This document shows positions 26,226 to 34,215 of a stretch of DNA of 64,000 nucleotides, one piece after another (the stretch's first letter is position 1; the number at the start of each line of letters is the position of its first letter). Location: NCBI RefSeq assembly GCF_020177575.1, contig NZ_JAHTBK010000001.1, forward strand, positions 2,930,001 through 2,994,000. The letters run 5' to 3'. The position numbers and the translations under genes are program-made. The notes under the pieces are model-generated. The model searched no databases. It worked only from the letters and a program-made list of their open reading frames with translations, and was not told the DNA's origin. Origin of the DNA: Hasllibacter sp. MH4015. GTDB taxonomy: Bacteria > Pseudomonadota > Alphaproteobacteria > Rhodobacterales > Rhodobacteraceae.

Positions 26226-27311
26226 TTAGTGCGGGAAGGGCCACAATCTCAGTTTTTCCTTCGCCAGCCCCCACAATCGCGCCAGCCCGTGCGGCTCCAC
26301 GATCAGGAAGAACATGATCAGCGCGCCCACGATGACGAACTGGAAATGCGCGCTCAGCGCCGTATCCAGCCCGAAGCTGTCGACCAGCAACAGCTTCAGC
26401 GCCACGGGCAGCAGCACCATGAAGGCCGCCCCCGCGAAGCTCCCGAAGATGGAGCCGAGCCCGCCGATGATGATCATGAACAGGACCAGGAACGACTTGG
26501 TGATGCCATAGACCTCCCCCACTTCCACGGCGCCCAGATAGACGGTGAAGAGCAGCGCCCCCGACACGCCCACGTAGAAGCTGGAGACGGCGAAGGCGGT
26601 CAGCTTGGCCTTCAGGGGGTTCACCCCGATGATCTCCGCCGCGATATCCATGTCGCGGATCGCCATCCATTGCCGCCCCATCGTGCCCCTTGTCAGGTTC
26701 CGCGCGACCCAGGCCAGCACGAAGACGAAAAGGAAGCAGAACAGGTATTTCGCCCAGGCCTCCGCGTTGGGGCCGGTCACGGGGATGTTCACGAAGTAGA
26801 AGAAATCCCGCTCCGGCGCGCTGATCTGCCCGGAGGCGGAGTAATTGTAGAACCACGGCACCTTGTTGAAGAGCCACACGAGGAAGAACTGCGCGGCCAG
26901 CGTCGCCACCGCCAGGTAGAAGCCTTTGATCCGCAATGACGGCAGGCCGAACGCCACGCCCACCATCGCCGTCATGAACCCGCTCAGCAGCGTGATGGAG
27001 ATCATGTCGAGCCCCGGGAACGCCGTCATCAGCTTGTAGGACGTATAGGCCCCCACTGCCATGAACCCGCCCGTCCCAAGGCTGACCTGCCCGCAATACC
27101 CCGTCAGGATGTTCAGCCCGATCGCCGCGATGGCGTAGATCAGGAACGGCACCAGCAGCGAATTCGCCCAGTAATCGTTGATCAGGAACGGCACCACGAC
27201 GGCACCGACAAAGAGCGCCACGTAGTAACACAGCCGATCGAACTTGATCGGGAAGGTCTGGTTGTCTTCGCCGTAAGTGGTCGAGAAATCACCTGCTTCA
27301 CGGTACAGCAT
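26226..27311 (-). CDS. livM: Branched-chain amino acid-type ABC permease LivM
   Basis: 361 residues with about ten hydrophobic helices. The typical LivM segments are TGYCGQVSLGTGGFMAVGAY near 100 and the C-terminal GGLGSIFGSFAGAAFMVLLP. AAGGGAG precedes the ATG. Partner of LivH in the inner membrane. Confidence 0.93.
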   Translation of the reverse strand: MLYREAGDFSTTYGEDNQTFPIKFDRLCYYVALFVGAVVVPFLINDYWANSLLVPFLIYAIAAIGLNILTGYCGQVSLGTGGFMAVGAYTSYKLMTAFPGLDMISITLLSGFMTAMVGVAFGLPSLRIKGFYLAVATLAAQFFLVWLFNKVPWFYNYSASGQISAPERDFFYFVNIPVTGPNAEAWAKYLFCFLFVFVLAWVARNLTRGTMGRQWMAIRDMDIAAEIIGVNPLKAKLTAFAVSSFYVGVSGALLFTVYLGAVEVGEVYGITKSFLVLFMIIIGGLGSIFGSFAGAAFMVLLPVALKLLLVDSFGLDTALSAHFQFVIVGALIMFFLIVEPHGLARLWGLAKEKLRLWPFPH

Positions 27312-27374
27312 CTCAAACGCTCCCTTTGTTGGTCAGACAGACCACCATGTCCGTTCTGTTCGTGCGGTCCGCCA

Positions 27375-27767
27375 TCATCTCGACAGCGCGCGAAACGCCA
27401 GAGCCATGACCGCGCCATGGCCGACAAAGGCGATGACCCACAGCAGGTAGGTTGCGGGATTGCCGGTCTCGGTTCCGATGAATACCAGCATCCCGGCGAT
27501 CAAGAGGACCGCCACGATCGCAAGCGTCACCCATCGCATCGGGCCGTCCATCCGCACGATGAGCGCGGTGCCAAACCCTGCAACCCAAATGCCCAGCCCC
27601 AGCATCCACTCGCCCCAACCGCTCGCTCGACTGGGTCCACCGGCCCAGTTCGCCACCATCAGAAACGGCACAAGCAGCCCGGTGAACAGGATCGCCAACG
27701 CGCAATAGCCACCAACAACGAACAGCAAGAGCCGAACGAGCAGCGGTTTCGGTTGATCCTGCGCCAT
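27375..27767 (-). CDS. Small membrane protein between livH and livM
   Basis: 130 residues with four hydrophobic segments and short polar ends. It begins 5 nt after livH and is tightly packed in the operon. Nothing links it to a known transporter subunit. It may be a recent addition, since liv operons do not usually carry it. The ATG three codons earlier would overlap livH. Confidence 0.7.
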   Translation of the reverse strand: MAQDQPKPLLVRLLLFVVGGYCALAILFTGLLVPFLMVANWAGGPSRASGWGEWMLGLGIWVAGFGTALIVRMDGPMRWVTLAIVAVLLIAGMLVFIGTETGNPATYLLWVIAFVGHGAVMALAFRALSR

Positions 27768-27772
27768 ATGCC

Positions 27773-28759
27773 TCAAACCCGCTCAATGATCTTCTCCCCA
27801 AAGAGGCCCTGCGGCCGGAACACCAGGAACACCAGCGCCAGCACATAGGCGAACCAGTTCTCCGTCGCGCCGCCGATCATCGGGCCGATGGCGAACTCGA
27901 ACAGCGCCTCGCCCACGCCGATGATCAGCCCGCCCACGATGGCCCCGGGGATTGACGTGAAGCCGCCCAGCATCAGCACCGGCAATGCCTTCAACGCGAT
28001 GAGCGAAAGCGAAAACTGCACGCCCGATTTCGACCCCCACATGATCCCCGCCACCAGCGCCACCATGCCCGCCAGCGACCAGACCAGGATCCACACGTAG
28101 TTTAGCGAAATCCCGACGCTCAGCGCCGCCTGGTGGTCATCGGCCACCGCCCGCATCGCGCGGCCATTCTTGGTGTATTGCGAATAGGCGATCAGACCCA
28201 TCACGAGGATCGCCGCGATGATCGCCGCCGCGATGTCGAGATTGTCGATGAAGAAGCCATACCCCAACGCCTCGAACGTCGTGGTGTCGATCCAGTCGTT
28301 GATCCCCTGCGGCAGACCCACATCGAGGTTCCGGATCTCCGAGCCCCACATCAGGTCGGAAATTCCTTCAAGGAAATAGGCCAGCCCGATCGTCGCCATG
28401 AACAGGATGATCGGCTCCTGCCCCACCAGATGCCGGAACACGAACCTCTGCACGAGATAGGCGAAGGCGACCATGATCAACACGGTCAGAAGGATCGCGA
28501 TCAACGCCGGCACCTCCCACCCGAAATAATGGATGTCGGTCCCGAAGATCGCATTGATCAGATGCCCGAACGGCACGCGGCCCTGCTGGATGCCCACCAG
28601 CGTCATCGCCGCGAACAGAGCCATGACCCCTTGCGCGTAGTTGAAAATGCCCGACGCCTTGAAGATCAGCACGAAGCCAAGCGCCACAAGCGCATACATC
28701 ACGCCGTTCAAAAGCCCGTTCAGGGTCACTTCCATGGCGAAGATTAACTGGTCAGGCAT
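27773..28759 (-). CDS. livH: Branched-chain amino acid-type ABC permease LivH
   Basis: 328 residues, about eight to nine helices. GLLNGVMYALVALGFVLIFKASG near the N-terminus and a C-terminal GGFTSIPGAIVGGLIIGVGEALFE are LivH hallmarks. The start at 28759 follows a strong AAGGAGG. It forms the transmembrane pore with LivM. Confidence 0.94.
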   Translation of the reverse strand: MPDQLIFAMEVTLNGLLNGVMYALVALGFVLIFKASGIFNYAQGVMALFAAMTLVGIQQGRVPFGHLINAIFGTDIHYFGWEVPALIAILLTVLIMVAFAYLVQRFVFRHLVGQEPIILFMATIGLAYFLEGISDLMWGSEIRNLDVGLPQGINDWIDTTTFEALGYGFFIDNLDIAAAIIAAILVMGLIAYSQYTKNGRAMRAVADDHQAALSVGISLNYVWILVWSLAGMVALVAGIMWGSKSGVQFSLSLIALKALPVLMLGGFTSIPGAIVGGLIIGVGEALFEFAIGPMIGGATENWFAYVLALVFLVFRPQGLFGEKIIERV

Positions 28760-28793
28760 CCTGAGCCTCCTTGGGCAATTGGTGCGGGGCCAC

Positions 28794-29300
28794 TCATTCG
28801 CAAACCCCCGGCGGCAACGCATCAAGACCGCCGCTCATGGTGAAGTTCACCCCGCCGCTTGCGGCGAAGATGTTTGCCGTACCGTCCAGCGTGCCGCATA
28901 GGGCGAACGGTGCCCGGACAGCGGGGTCATTGATCGGAACAAGGCGTCCCTCGGTCACTTGCGCCGCGATCCAGGCATTCACGACCGGTTCGGCGAGGGA
29001 CGGATCCGGGCCCGCGCCCGAATACGTACACAACGTCCCGTCCTCGCCGTGCACCACGGACAGCGACAGTCCCATGCCGCCGAAGGCCCCCACGGCGCTG
29101 CCGGTGCTTTCGTTGACGCTGGGATAAGGCAACAGCACGTCCAGCCCCGGCGGTGCGAATTCATCGACAGCACCCCCGGCGATCCAGGTCACACAGCTTT
29201 GCATGATGTCCACGAACGCCTCGGGCGAAACCTGTGCTTGCGCGGGGGACACCACCCCAAACGTCACGGCCGTACAAAGCGAGATGGAAAAGCGCCTCAC
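28794..29300 (-). CDS. Secreted protein of the liv-embedded cassette (1)
   Basis: 168 residues. GTG start at 29300, 2 nt from the upstream stop, with GGAGAG before it. Signal peptide (about 1-21, ending AQAQ), then a mature domain with SCVTWIAGG and GMGLSLSV...GEDGTLC. The same layout (C-x2-W-x2-GG, then a GM strand and EDG-x2-C) occurs in the cassette gene at 30361-30897, so these two are probably divergent paralogues. Function unknown. Confidence 0.75.
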   Translation of the reverse strand: MRRFSISLCTAVTFGVVSPAQAQVSPEAFVDIMQSCVTWIAGGAVDEFAPPGLDVLLPYPSVNESTGSAVGAFGGMGLSLSVVHGEDGTLCTYSGAGPDPSLAEPVVNAWIAAQVTEGRLVPINDPAVRAPFALCGTLDGTANIFAASGGVNFTMSGGLDALPPGVCE

Positions 29301-29302
29301 CC

Positions 29303-29743
29303 TCAACTCTCCAAATTCGTCTCGATGACGGTCAGGCGCGCGCCCTCCCGGTCGATTTCCACCTCGATCAGCGGCTCGCGCCACGTGGTCGATTGCAGAA
29401 GCTGGATCGCCGGATCGGCGCTGTCGATGGGGCGGTAGCGTCCGCTGTCCAGCGCCGCGCGCACCCAATCGTCCACCTCCGTGCCGAAGGCCCCGTGGAT
29501 CGCGCAGAACTGGATCAGCGCCTCCGGGGTGGATTGGCTCAACCGCCACGCCCCCGCATCGGCCATCCACGTTTGGCTATCGGAATCCTCCGCCGTCAGG
29601 GTCAAACCGTCCGTATCGCTCGCCTCCACCGCTTCCATGGGCGTCAGACAGCGGGCCTCGAACTGCGCGAACGCATCCTCGATCTGGGCCGCGGCGGGAA
29701 ACGCCACGAACAGCGCCGCCGGGATGAGGCGCAGATCACGCAT
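29303..29743 (-). CDS. Secreted protein of the liv-embedded cassette (2)
   Basis: 146 residues. Its signal peptide (MRDLRLIPAALFVAFPAAAQ) is nearly identical to that of the next cassette gene, while the mature domain is unrelated by eye. Mature region acidic with two cysteines. It overlaps the upstream gene by 8 nt (ATGCGTGA). Function unknown. Confidence 0.75.
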   Translation of the reverse strand: MRDLRLIPAALFVAFPAAAQIEDAFAQFEARCLTPMEAVEASDTDGLTLTAEDSDSQTWMADAGAWRLSQSTPEALIQFCAIHGAFGTEVDDWVRAALDSGRYRPIDSADPAIQLLQSTTWREPLIEVEIDREGARLTVIETNLES

Positions 29744-29749
29744 CGCACG
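29684..29749. repeat. 66-bp direct repeat, copy A (signal-peptide region)
   Basis: 64 of 66 bases match 30309-30374. Covers the signal-peptide codons, start codon and 8-nt overlap junction of the gene at 29303-29743. Confidence 0.9.
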
Positions 29750-30368
29750 GCACCTCGCCCGGTTGGGTTGGTTCATCGTGGAATTCCACACTCTGCAATC
29801 CGAACCCCTCATAGGTGTTTACCGAAAGTCTCAGGGCCGTTCCGTCATTGCGGCACGCCAACAACCGCCCTCTCGCCGAAATCTGACCATGGCCGACATC
29901 GTAGTCCGTCACCTCGAACGGCTGAACGACCCGCCTGAATTCGTCCATAACCCCAATGATCCAATTGACGATGATCTGGCGGTTCTCTGATGCCACGGGC
30001 GTCAGCCAGACAAGGCAGCCTGCAATGCGGCGCGCATCCTCGGGCGTTTCGAACGGCGAAAACCTGGGGTCATGAGACACGATCAGCATCGTCTGAGACG
30101 GATCGCCATCGGCGTTCAGGTCGAAAAACGCATGCCTCAGATCGTCGTCGAAGCTCGCGCCACGATTCGTCTCCCGCGGGGTGCCGGTCACTTCGACAGG
30201 CGCCTCCAAAATGATCGCGGCATCGCGCAGCGCGACGGCATTGCTGCACAGGCGTATGCGCTCACCAACCAGATACATCTCGGGCGTGGCTTCAAACCTC
30301 GCGCTCTCCTGGGCCGCGGCGGGAAACGCCACGAACAGCGCCGCCAGGATGAGGCGCAGATCACCCAT
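29736..30368 (-). CDS. Secreted protein of the liv-embedded cassette (3)
   Basis: 210 residues. Signal peptide MGDLRLILAALFVAFPAAAQ; mature part contains FFDLNADGDPSQTMLIVSHD (calcium-loop-like DLNADGD) and a C-terminal CRNDGTALRLSVNTYEGFGLQ beta region. It starts at 30368, overlapping the preceding gene by 8 nt (ATGGGTGA). A longer upstream frame is a shadow of the preceding gene. Function unknown. Confidence 0.75.
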   Translation of the reverse strand: MGDLRLILAALFVAFPAAAQESARFEATPEMYLVGERIRLCSNAVALRDAAIILEAPVEVTGTPRETNRGASFDDDLRHAFFDLNADGDPSQTMLIVSHDPRFSPFETPEDARRIAGCLVWLTPVASENRQIIVNWIIGVMDEFRRVVQPFEVTDYDVGHGQISARGRLLACRNDGTALRLSVNTYEGFGLQSVEFHDEPTQPGEVPCDA

Positions 30369-30374
30369 CGCACG
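30309..30374. repeat. 66-bp direct repeat, copy B (signal-peptide region)
   Basis: Differs from 29684-29749 at two bases. Same relative position in the next cassette gene, so the two genes share a duplicated 5' module. Confidence 0.9.
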
Positions 30375-30897
30375 CCCCCGCGACGCCCAACGCGTCCTCC
30401 GTCCCCCATTCCAGCCGCACGGCCAGCCCCTCGCCCCCGTCAAGCGCGTAGGTGACGGAAAAGAGCCCGCTCGGCACGTCGCAGATCGCGTATCCCGACC
30501 CGACCAGCAGCGCCGTGCGCCCGGTCTCCAGAAGCCCGTCCATGTGATCGAAAAGCCGGGCGTAGTCATCGCCTTGGGTCACGGCACCCTGGCCGCCCAT
30601 GGCGCAGATGACCTCCCCGTCCTCCTGCGTCAATTCGACGGTCATGCCCGTGCCGTCCAGCCGATAGAGGTATTGGCCGGCCACCGCGAAGACCTGCACG
30701 TAATCGGGGTCGGCCTCGAAAGGCGTTGCGTCCGCGAAACCGCCCTCGGCCCAATCCATGCAATGCTGCGTCACCCGCAACAGCTCCGTGCCGGGGGCGG
30801 TTTGCGCATGGCCCGGTGCGCCCGCTGCAAGGAACATTGCCGTATATACCAAGGCTATACCGACCCTATACCGGTAATATACGCCGGTTTCAGTCAT
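30361..30897 (-). CDS. Secreted protein of the liv-embedded cassette (4)
   Basis: 178 residues. Overlaps livG by 8 nt (ATGACTGA). The N-terminus (TGVYYRYRVGIALVYTAMFL) is encoded by an array of TATACC repeats and ends in a signal-peptide-like APGHAQ. The mature domain has HCMDWAEGG and GMTVELTQEDGEVIC and parallels the cassette's first protein. Function unknown. Confidence 0.75.
   Translation of the reverse strand: MTETGVYYRYRVGIALVYTAMFLAAGAPGHAQTAPGTELLRVTQHCMDWAEGGFADATPFEADPDYVQVFAVAGQYLYRLDGTGMTVELTQEDGEVICAMGGQGAVTQGDDYARLFDHMDGLLETGRTALLVGSGYAICDVPSGLFSVTYALDGGEGLAVRLEWGTEDALGVAGACDG
30845..30883. repeat. Four TATAC(C/G) motifs spaced exactly 11 bp
   Basis: TATACC at 30845, 30856 and 30867 and TATACG at 30878. 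The 11-bp step equals one helical turn. It lies inside the first codons of the cassette gene just after livG. Confidence 0.8.
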
Positions 30898-31711
30898 GGG
30901 AGACCCCGAGATAAGCGTCGATCACTTCTTGATTGTTACGCACCTCTTCCGGCGTCCCGTCCCCGATCTTCTTGCCGTAATCCATCACGACCACGCGGTC
31001 GCTGAGGTCCATGACAACGCCCATGTCATGCTCGATCAGAACGATGGTCGTGCCGAACTCGTCATTCACGTCGAGGATGAAGCGCGACATGTCTTCCTTT
31101 TCCTCCACGTTCATCCCCGCCATGGGTTCATCCAGCAACAGGATTTGCGGCTCGGCGGCCAGCGCGCGCGCCAGCTCCACCCGCTTTTTCAGACCGTAGG
31201 GAAGGCGTCCCACCGGTGTCTTCCGGATCGACTGAATCTCAAGGAAATCAATGATTTCCTCGGCTTTCGCGCGGTTTCTCGTTTCCTCTTCCTCGGCCTT
31301 TCCCCACCACAGAATCTGGCTGGCGAAACCGGCTTTCATGTGGTTCAGGCGGCCCGTCATCACGTTGTCCAGAACGCTCATCCCCTCGAAGAGCGCGATG
31401 TTCTGAAACGTCCGCGCGATGCCCTGGCGCGCGACCTGGTAAGGCTTCATCGGCGGCCGCTTGGAGCCGCGATAATACACGTCGCCTTCCTGCGGATGGT
31501 AGAACCCGCTGATGACGTTGAGCATGGAGGATTTGCCCGCCCCGTTGGGCCCGATAATGGCGCGGATTTCTCCTTCGCGCACGTCGAACGAGATGTCCTT
31601 GATCGCCTCGACCCCGCCGAACCTGAGCGTGATCCCCCGCATCTCCATCACCACCGGCCCGATGGTCCGCCCGTCGGCGGTGACGTAGCTTTCTGTCGCG
31701 TTATCAAGCAT
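30890..31711 (-). CDS. livG: Branched-chain amino acid-type ABC transporter ATP-binding protein LivG
   Basis: 273 residues. Walker A GPNGAGKSS, the Q-loop ARTFQNIALF, the LivG-type signature LPYGLKKRVELARAL in place of LSGGQ, Walker B ILLLDEPMAGMN, and the ALIEHDM-like switch VLIEHDMGVVM. Starts 1 nt from the stop of a small membrane-protein gene. ATPase partner of LivF. Confidence 0.93.
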   Translation of the reverse strand: MLDNATESYVTADGRTIGPVVMEMRGITLRFGGVEAIKDISFDVREGEIRAIIGPNGAGKSSMLNVISGFYHPQEGDVYYRGSKRPPMKPYQVARQGIARTFQNIALFEGMSVLDNVMTGRLNHMKAGFASQILWWGKAEEEETRNRAKAEEIIDFLEIQSIRKTPVGRLPYGLKKRVELARALAAEPQILLLDEPMAGMNVEEKEDMSRFILDVNDEFGTTIVLIEHDMGVVMDLSDRVVVMDYGKKIGDGTPEEVRNNQEVIDAYLGVSHD

Positions 31712-31966
31712 TTATTCCGCCCCTTCCCGCGACGCCTGCGCGGCCCTGAAGATCAGCGCGCCGATCAGCCCGTAGATGACCAGCGCGATCAGCGCCCAGA
31801 CGAAATTCGCCTCGATCACCCCCGGCATTCCGATCACCAGCGCCGCCAGCCCGCACAGGCCAAGCGCGCCGCTTTGCACGATCATCGCGCCCTTGCTCAC
31901 GTACCGCCCCGCCACCCACGACGCGACAAAACCCAGCAAGAAGAAACCGACCGCCACAAGGGTCAT
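31712..31966 (-). CDS. Small membrane protein upstream of livG
   Basis: 84 residues with three hydrophobic helices (about 3-20, 28-47, 55-75). It lies between the acyl-CoA synthetase and livG in the same operon. The ATG at 31966 is chosen because the region before it belongs to the 3' end of the synthetase gene. Family not recognised. Confidence 0.7.
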   Translation of the reverse strand: MTLVAVGFFLLGFVASWVAGRYVSKGAMIVQSGALGLCGLAALVIGMPGVIEANFVWALIALVIYGLIGALIFRAAQASREGAE

Positions 31967-32024
31967 GGGCGCACCTCCCGCGGGATGGGGGGCGGGGCGT
32001 CGCGCCTGCACGCGCGTCCGCCCG

Positions 32025-33998
32025 TCATTCCGCAGCCATCCGGTTCGCATCGACCGGCACCGTGGCCGCATCGCGGATTTCCAACGTCGCCGAGATCTTG
32101 CCCTTCCGGCCATCCTCGTAGGTCACTTCCGTCTCGGTGTATTTCTCGGACGATCCGTCATAAAGCGCCTCGATCAACTCGCCGAATTTCTCCTCGATGA
32201 TCCGCCGCCGCACCTTGCGGGTCCGCGTCAGCTCTCCGTCATCGGCGTCCAGCTCCTTGTGCAGCACGAGGAACCGCGCGACTTGGCAGTGGGACAGCAT
32301 CGGGTCCTCCGCGACGGAGCGGTTCACCGCCTCAACGTGGGATTGGATCGAATCCAGCACCTGGGGATGCCCCGCCAATTCCTGGTAGGAGGCATAGGCG
32401 ATGTTGTTGCGCTCCGCCCAATTGCCCACAGCGCTCAGGTCGATATTGATGAACGCGGTGCAGAACTCCCGCTCGTTTCCGAAGACCACGGCCTCCAGAA
32501 TATCGGGATAGAACTTCAGCTTGTTCTCCACGAATTTCGGCGCGAATAACCCGCCCTGGGCCATTTTGCCCACATCCTTGGCGCGGTCGAGGATGCGCAG
32601 ATGTCCGGTGTCCTCCTCGATGAAGCCTGCGTCGCCGGTGGCCACCCAACCCTCCGCATCCTTGGTGGAGGCCGTGCTTTCGGGGTTCTTGAAATACTCC
32701 ACGAACGTACCGGGCGAGCGGTAGAAAACTTCCCCGTTATCGCCGATCTTCAATTCCACCCCGGGCGACGGCACGCCGACCGTATCGGGGCGCACTTCGT
32801 GGTCGGGTTGCTGGGTGATGAAGACACTCGCCTCCGTCTGCCCGTAAAGCTGCTTCAGGTTGATCCCGAGCGCGCGGTAGAAATCGAAAATCTCCGGCCC
32901 GATCGCCTCCCCCGCGGTATAGCCCACGCGCACGCGGCTCATGCCGAGCGTATTCTTGAGCGGTCCGATCACCAGAAGGTTGTCGAGCGCATAGGCCAGC
33001 TTTTCGCCGCCCGAGACGGGCTTGCCGTCCAGGATCTTGGGGCCTGTCACCTTGGCGCGCGCCATGGCGCGGTCAAACAGGCCCTTCTTGAATTTCCCCG
33101 CATCCTCCATCCGGATCATCACGGAGGTCAGCAGCGTCTCGAACACACGCGGCGGGGCGAAGAAATAGGTCGGCCCGATCTCCCGCAGATCCATCATCAT
33201 CGTGTCGGCACTTTCGGGGCAATTCACGCAGAACCCGGTCCAGTACGCCTGCCCGATGGAGAAGATGAAATCCCCCACCCAGGCCATCGGCAGATAGGCC
33301 AGCACCTCGTCATCGGGCCGCAACCCGTCGAATTCGGAGGAGGATTTCGACGCCTCGATGATATTGCGGTTCGACAGGACAACGCCCTTCGGCTTGCCCG
33401 TCGTGCCGGAGGTGTAGAGCATCACGCAGGTGCTGTCATAGGTCAGCTCCGCCTCGCGGGCGGCCAGATCGTCTTTCAGGCTCGCGCCCGCTGCGGCGCC
33501 CTTGGCCTGCACATCTTCCAGCGCATGCAGAGCGCCGTGGTCGTATTTCCGCATCCCGCGCTTTTCGACGTAGATCACGTGCTCGATGCCGTGCAGCGTT
33601 TCCTGCGCCTCGATCACCTTGTCGACCTGTTCCTGGTCGCCCGCGATCACGAACCGCGCGCCGCAATGGTCGAGCACGTAAGTCATCTCTTCCGCGACGG
33701 CATCCTGGTAGAGCGGGACGGGCACGGCGCCCGCCATTTCCACCGCGACCATCGACCAGTAGAGCGCGGGGCGGTTGCGGCCGATGACGGCAACGTAATC
33801 GCCCCGGTTCAGGCCAAGCTCCAAGAGGCCGAGGGCGATCTTCTCGATCTCGTCGGCCGTCTCGGCCCAGGTCCAGCTTTGCCAGATCCCGAATTCCTTT
33901 TCGCGGTAGGCGGGGCTATCACCGAAGCGCGTCGCGTTACGGCGAAGCAGCGCAGGCACGGATTGCGGCGCGCCCGAAGGCGGTGTCGTATCAGCCAA
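32025..33998 (-). CDS. Long-chain acyl-CoA synthetase-like AMP-dependent ligase
   Basis: 657 residues, the FadD15/long-form ACS size. The P-loop MLYTSGTTGKPKGV (about 192-205), YGQTEASVF (about 388-396), GWVATGDAGFI and the C-terminal RTRKVRRR follow in the usual order. It forms acyl-AMP and then acyl-CoA from a fatty or branched acid. The start codon is TTG at 33998, preceded by GGGAGG; no better ATG exists. First gene of the operon containing livGHM, binding protein and livF, so uptake and activation are linked. Confidence 0.92.
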   Translation of the reverse strand: MADTTPPSGAPQSVPALLRRNATRFGDSPAYREKEFGIWQSWTWAETADEIEKIALGLLELGLNRGDYVAVIGRNRPALYWSMVAVEMAGAVPVPLYQDAVAEEMTYVLDHCGARFVIAGDQEQVDKVIEAQETLHGIEHVIYVEKRGMRKYDHGALHALEDVQAKGAAAGASLKDDLAAREAELTYDSTCVMLYTSGTTGKPKGVVLSNRNIIEASKSSSEFDGLRPDDEVLAYLPMAWVGDFIFSIGQAYWTGFCVNCPESADTMMMDLREIGPTYFFAPPRVFETLLTSVMIRMEDAGKFKKGLFDRAMARAKVTGPKILDGKPVSGGEKLAYALDNLLVIGPLKNTLGMSRVRVGYTAGEAIGPEIFDFYRALGINLKQLYGQTEASVFITQQPDHEVRPDTVGVPSPGVELKIGDNGEVFYRSPGTFVEYFKNPESTASTKDAEGWVATGDAGFIEEDTGHLRILDRAKDVGKMAQGGLFAPKFVENKLKFYPDILEAVVFGNEREFCTAFINIDLSAVGNWAERNNIAYASYQELAGHPQVLDSIQSHVEAVNRSVAEDPMLSHCQVARFLVLHKELDADDGELTRTRKVRRRIIEEKFGELIEALYDGSSEKYTETEVTYEDGRKGKISATLEIRDAATVPVDANRMAAE

Positions 33999-34215
33999 GA
34001 TGTCCTCCCTATCACCGGTTTTTCACCGATGCACACGCACCGCGTCCCTTGTTCGGACAAGACGCTGGCCGCGCCCCTTAACGTGCCACAGAAGAGATGT
34101 CGGTCAAGCGTTACCTGACTTTTTCGCAATCCTTTCGAATTGTAACAGGCCGTTCAGGGGCCTTGGCGCGGGTCGTGCGCCAAGCTAGCCATGGGGGCGG
34201 AGGGACGTTTGAGCC
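33999..34215. promoter_or_regulatory. Divergent control region of the liv operon and two-component system
   Basis: 217 bp. CTTGTTC/GGACAAG at 34048-34061 is an imperfect palindrome. TTTCG at 34122-34126 and again at 34133-34137 is an 11-bp-spaced direct repeat of the kind OmpR-family regulators bind. No secure -35/-10 pair found. A binding site for the adjacent regulator is inferred, not shown. Confidence 0.45.

Noticed and set aside
30845-30883. Periodic TATACC array as a CRISPR
   Set aside because: Unit is 6 bp with 5-bp spacing and lies in coding sequence; far too short for CRISPR repeats.
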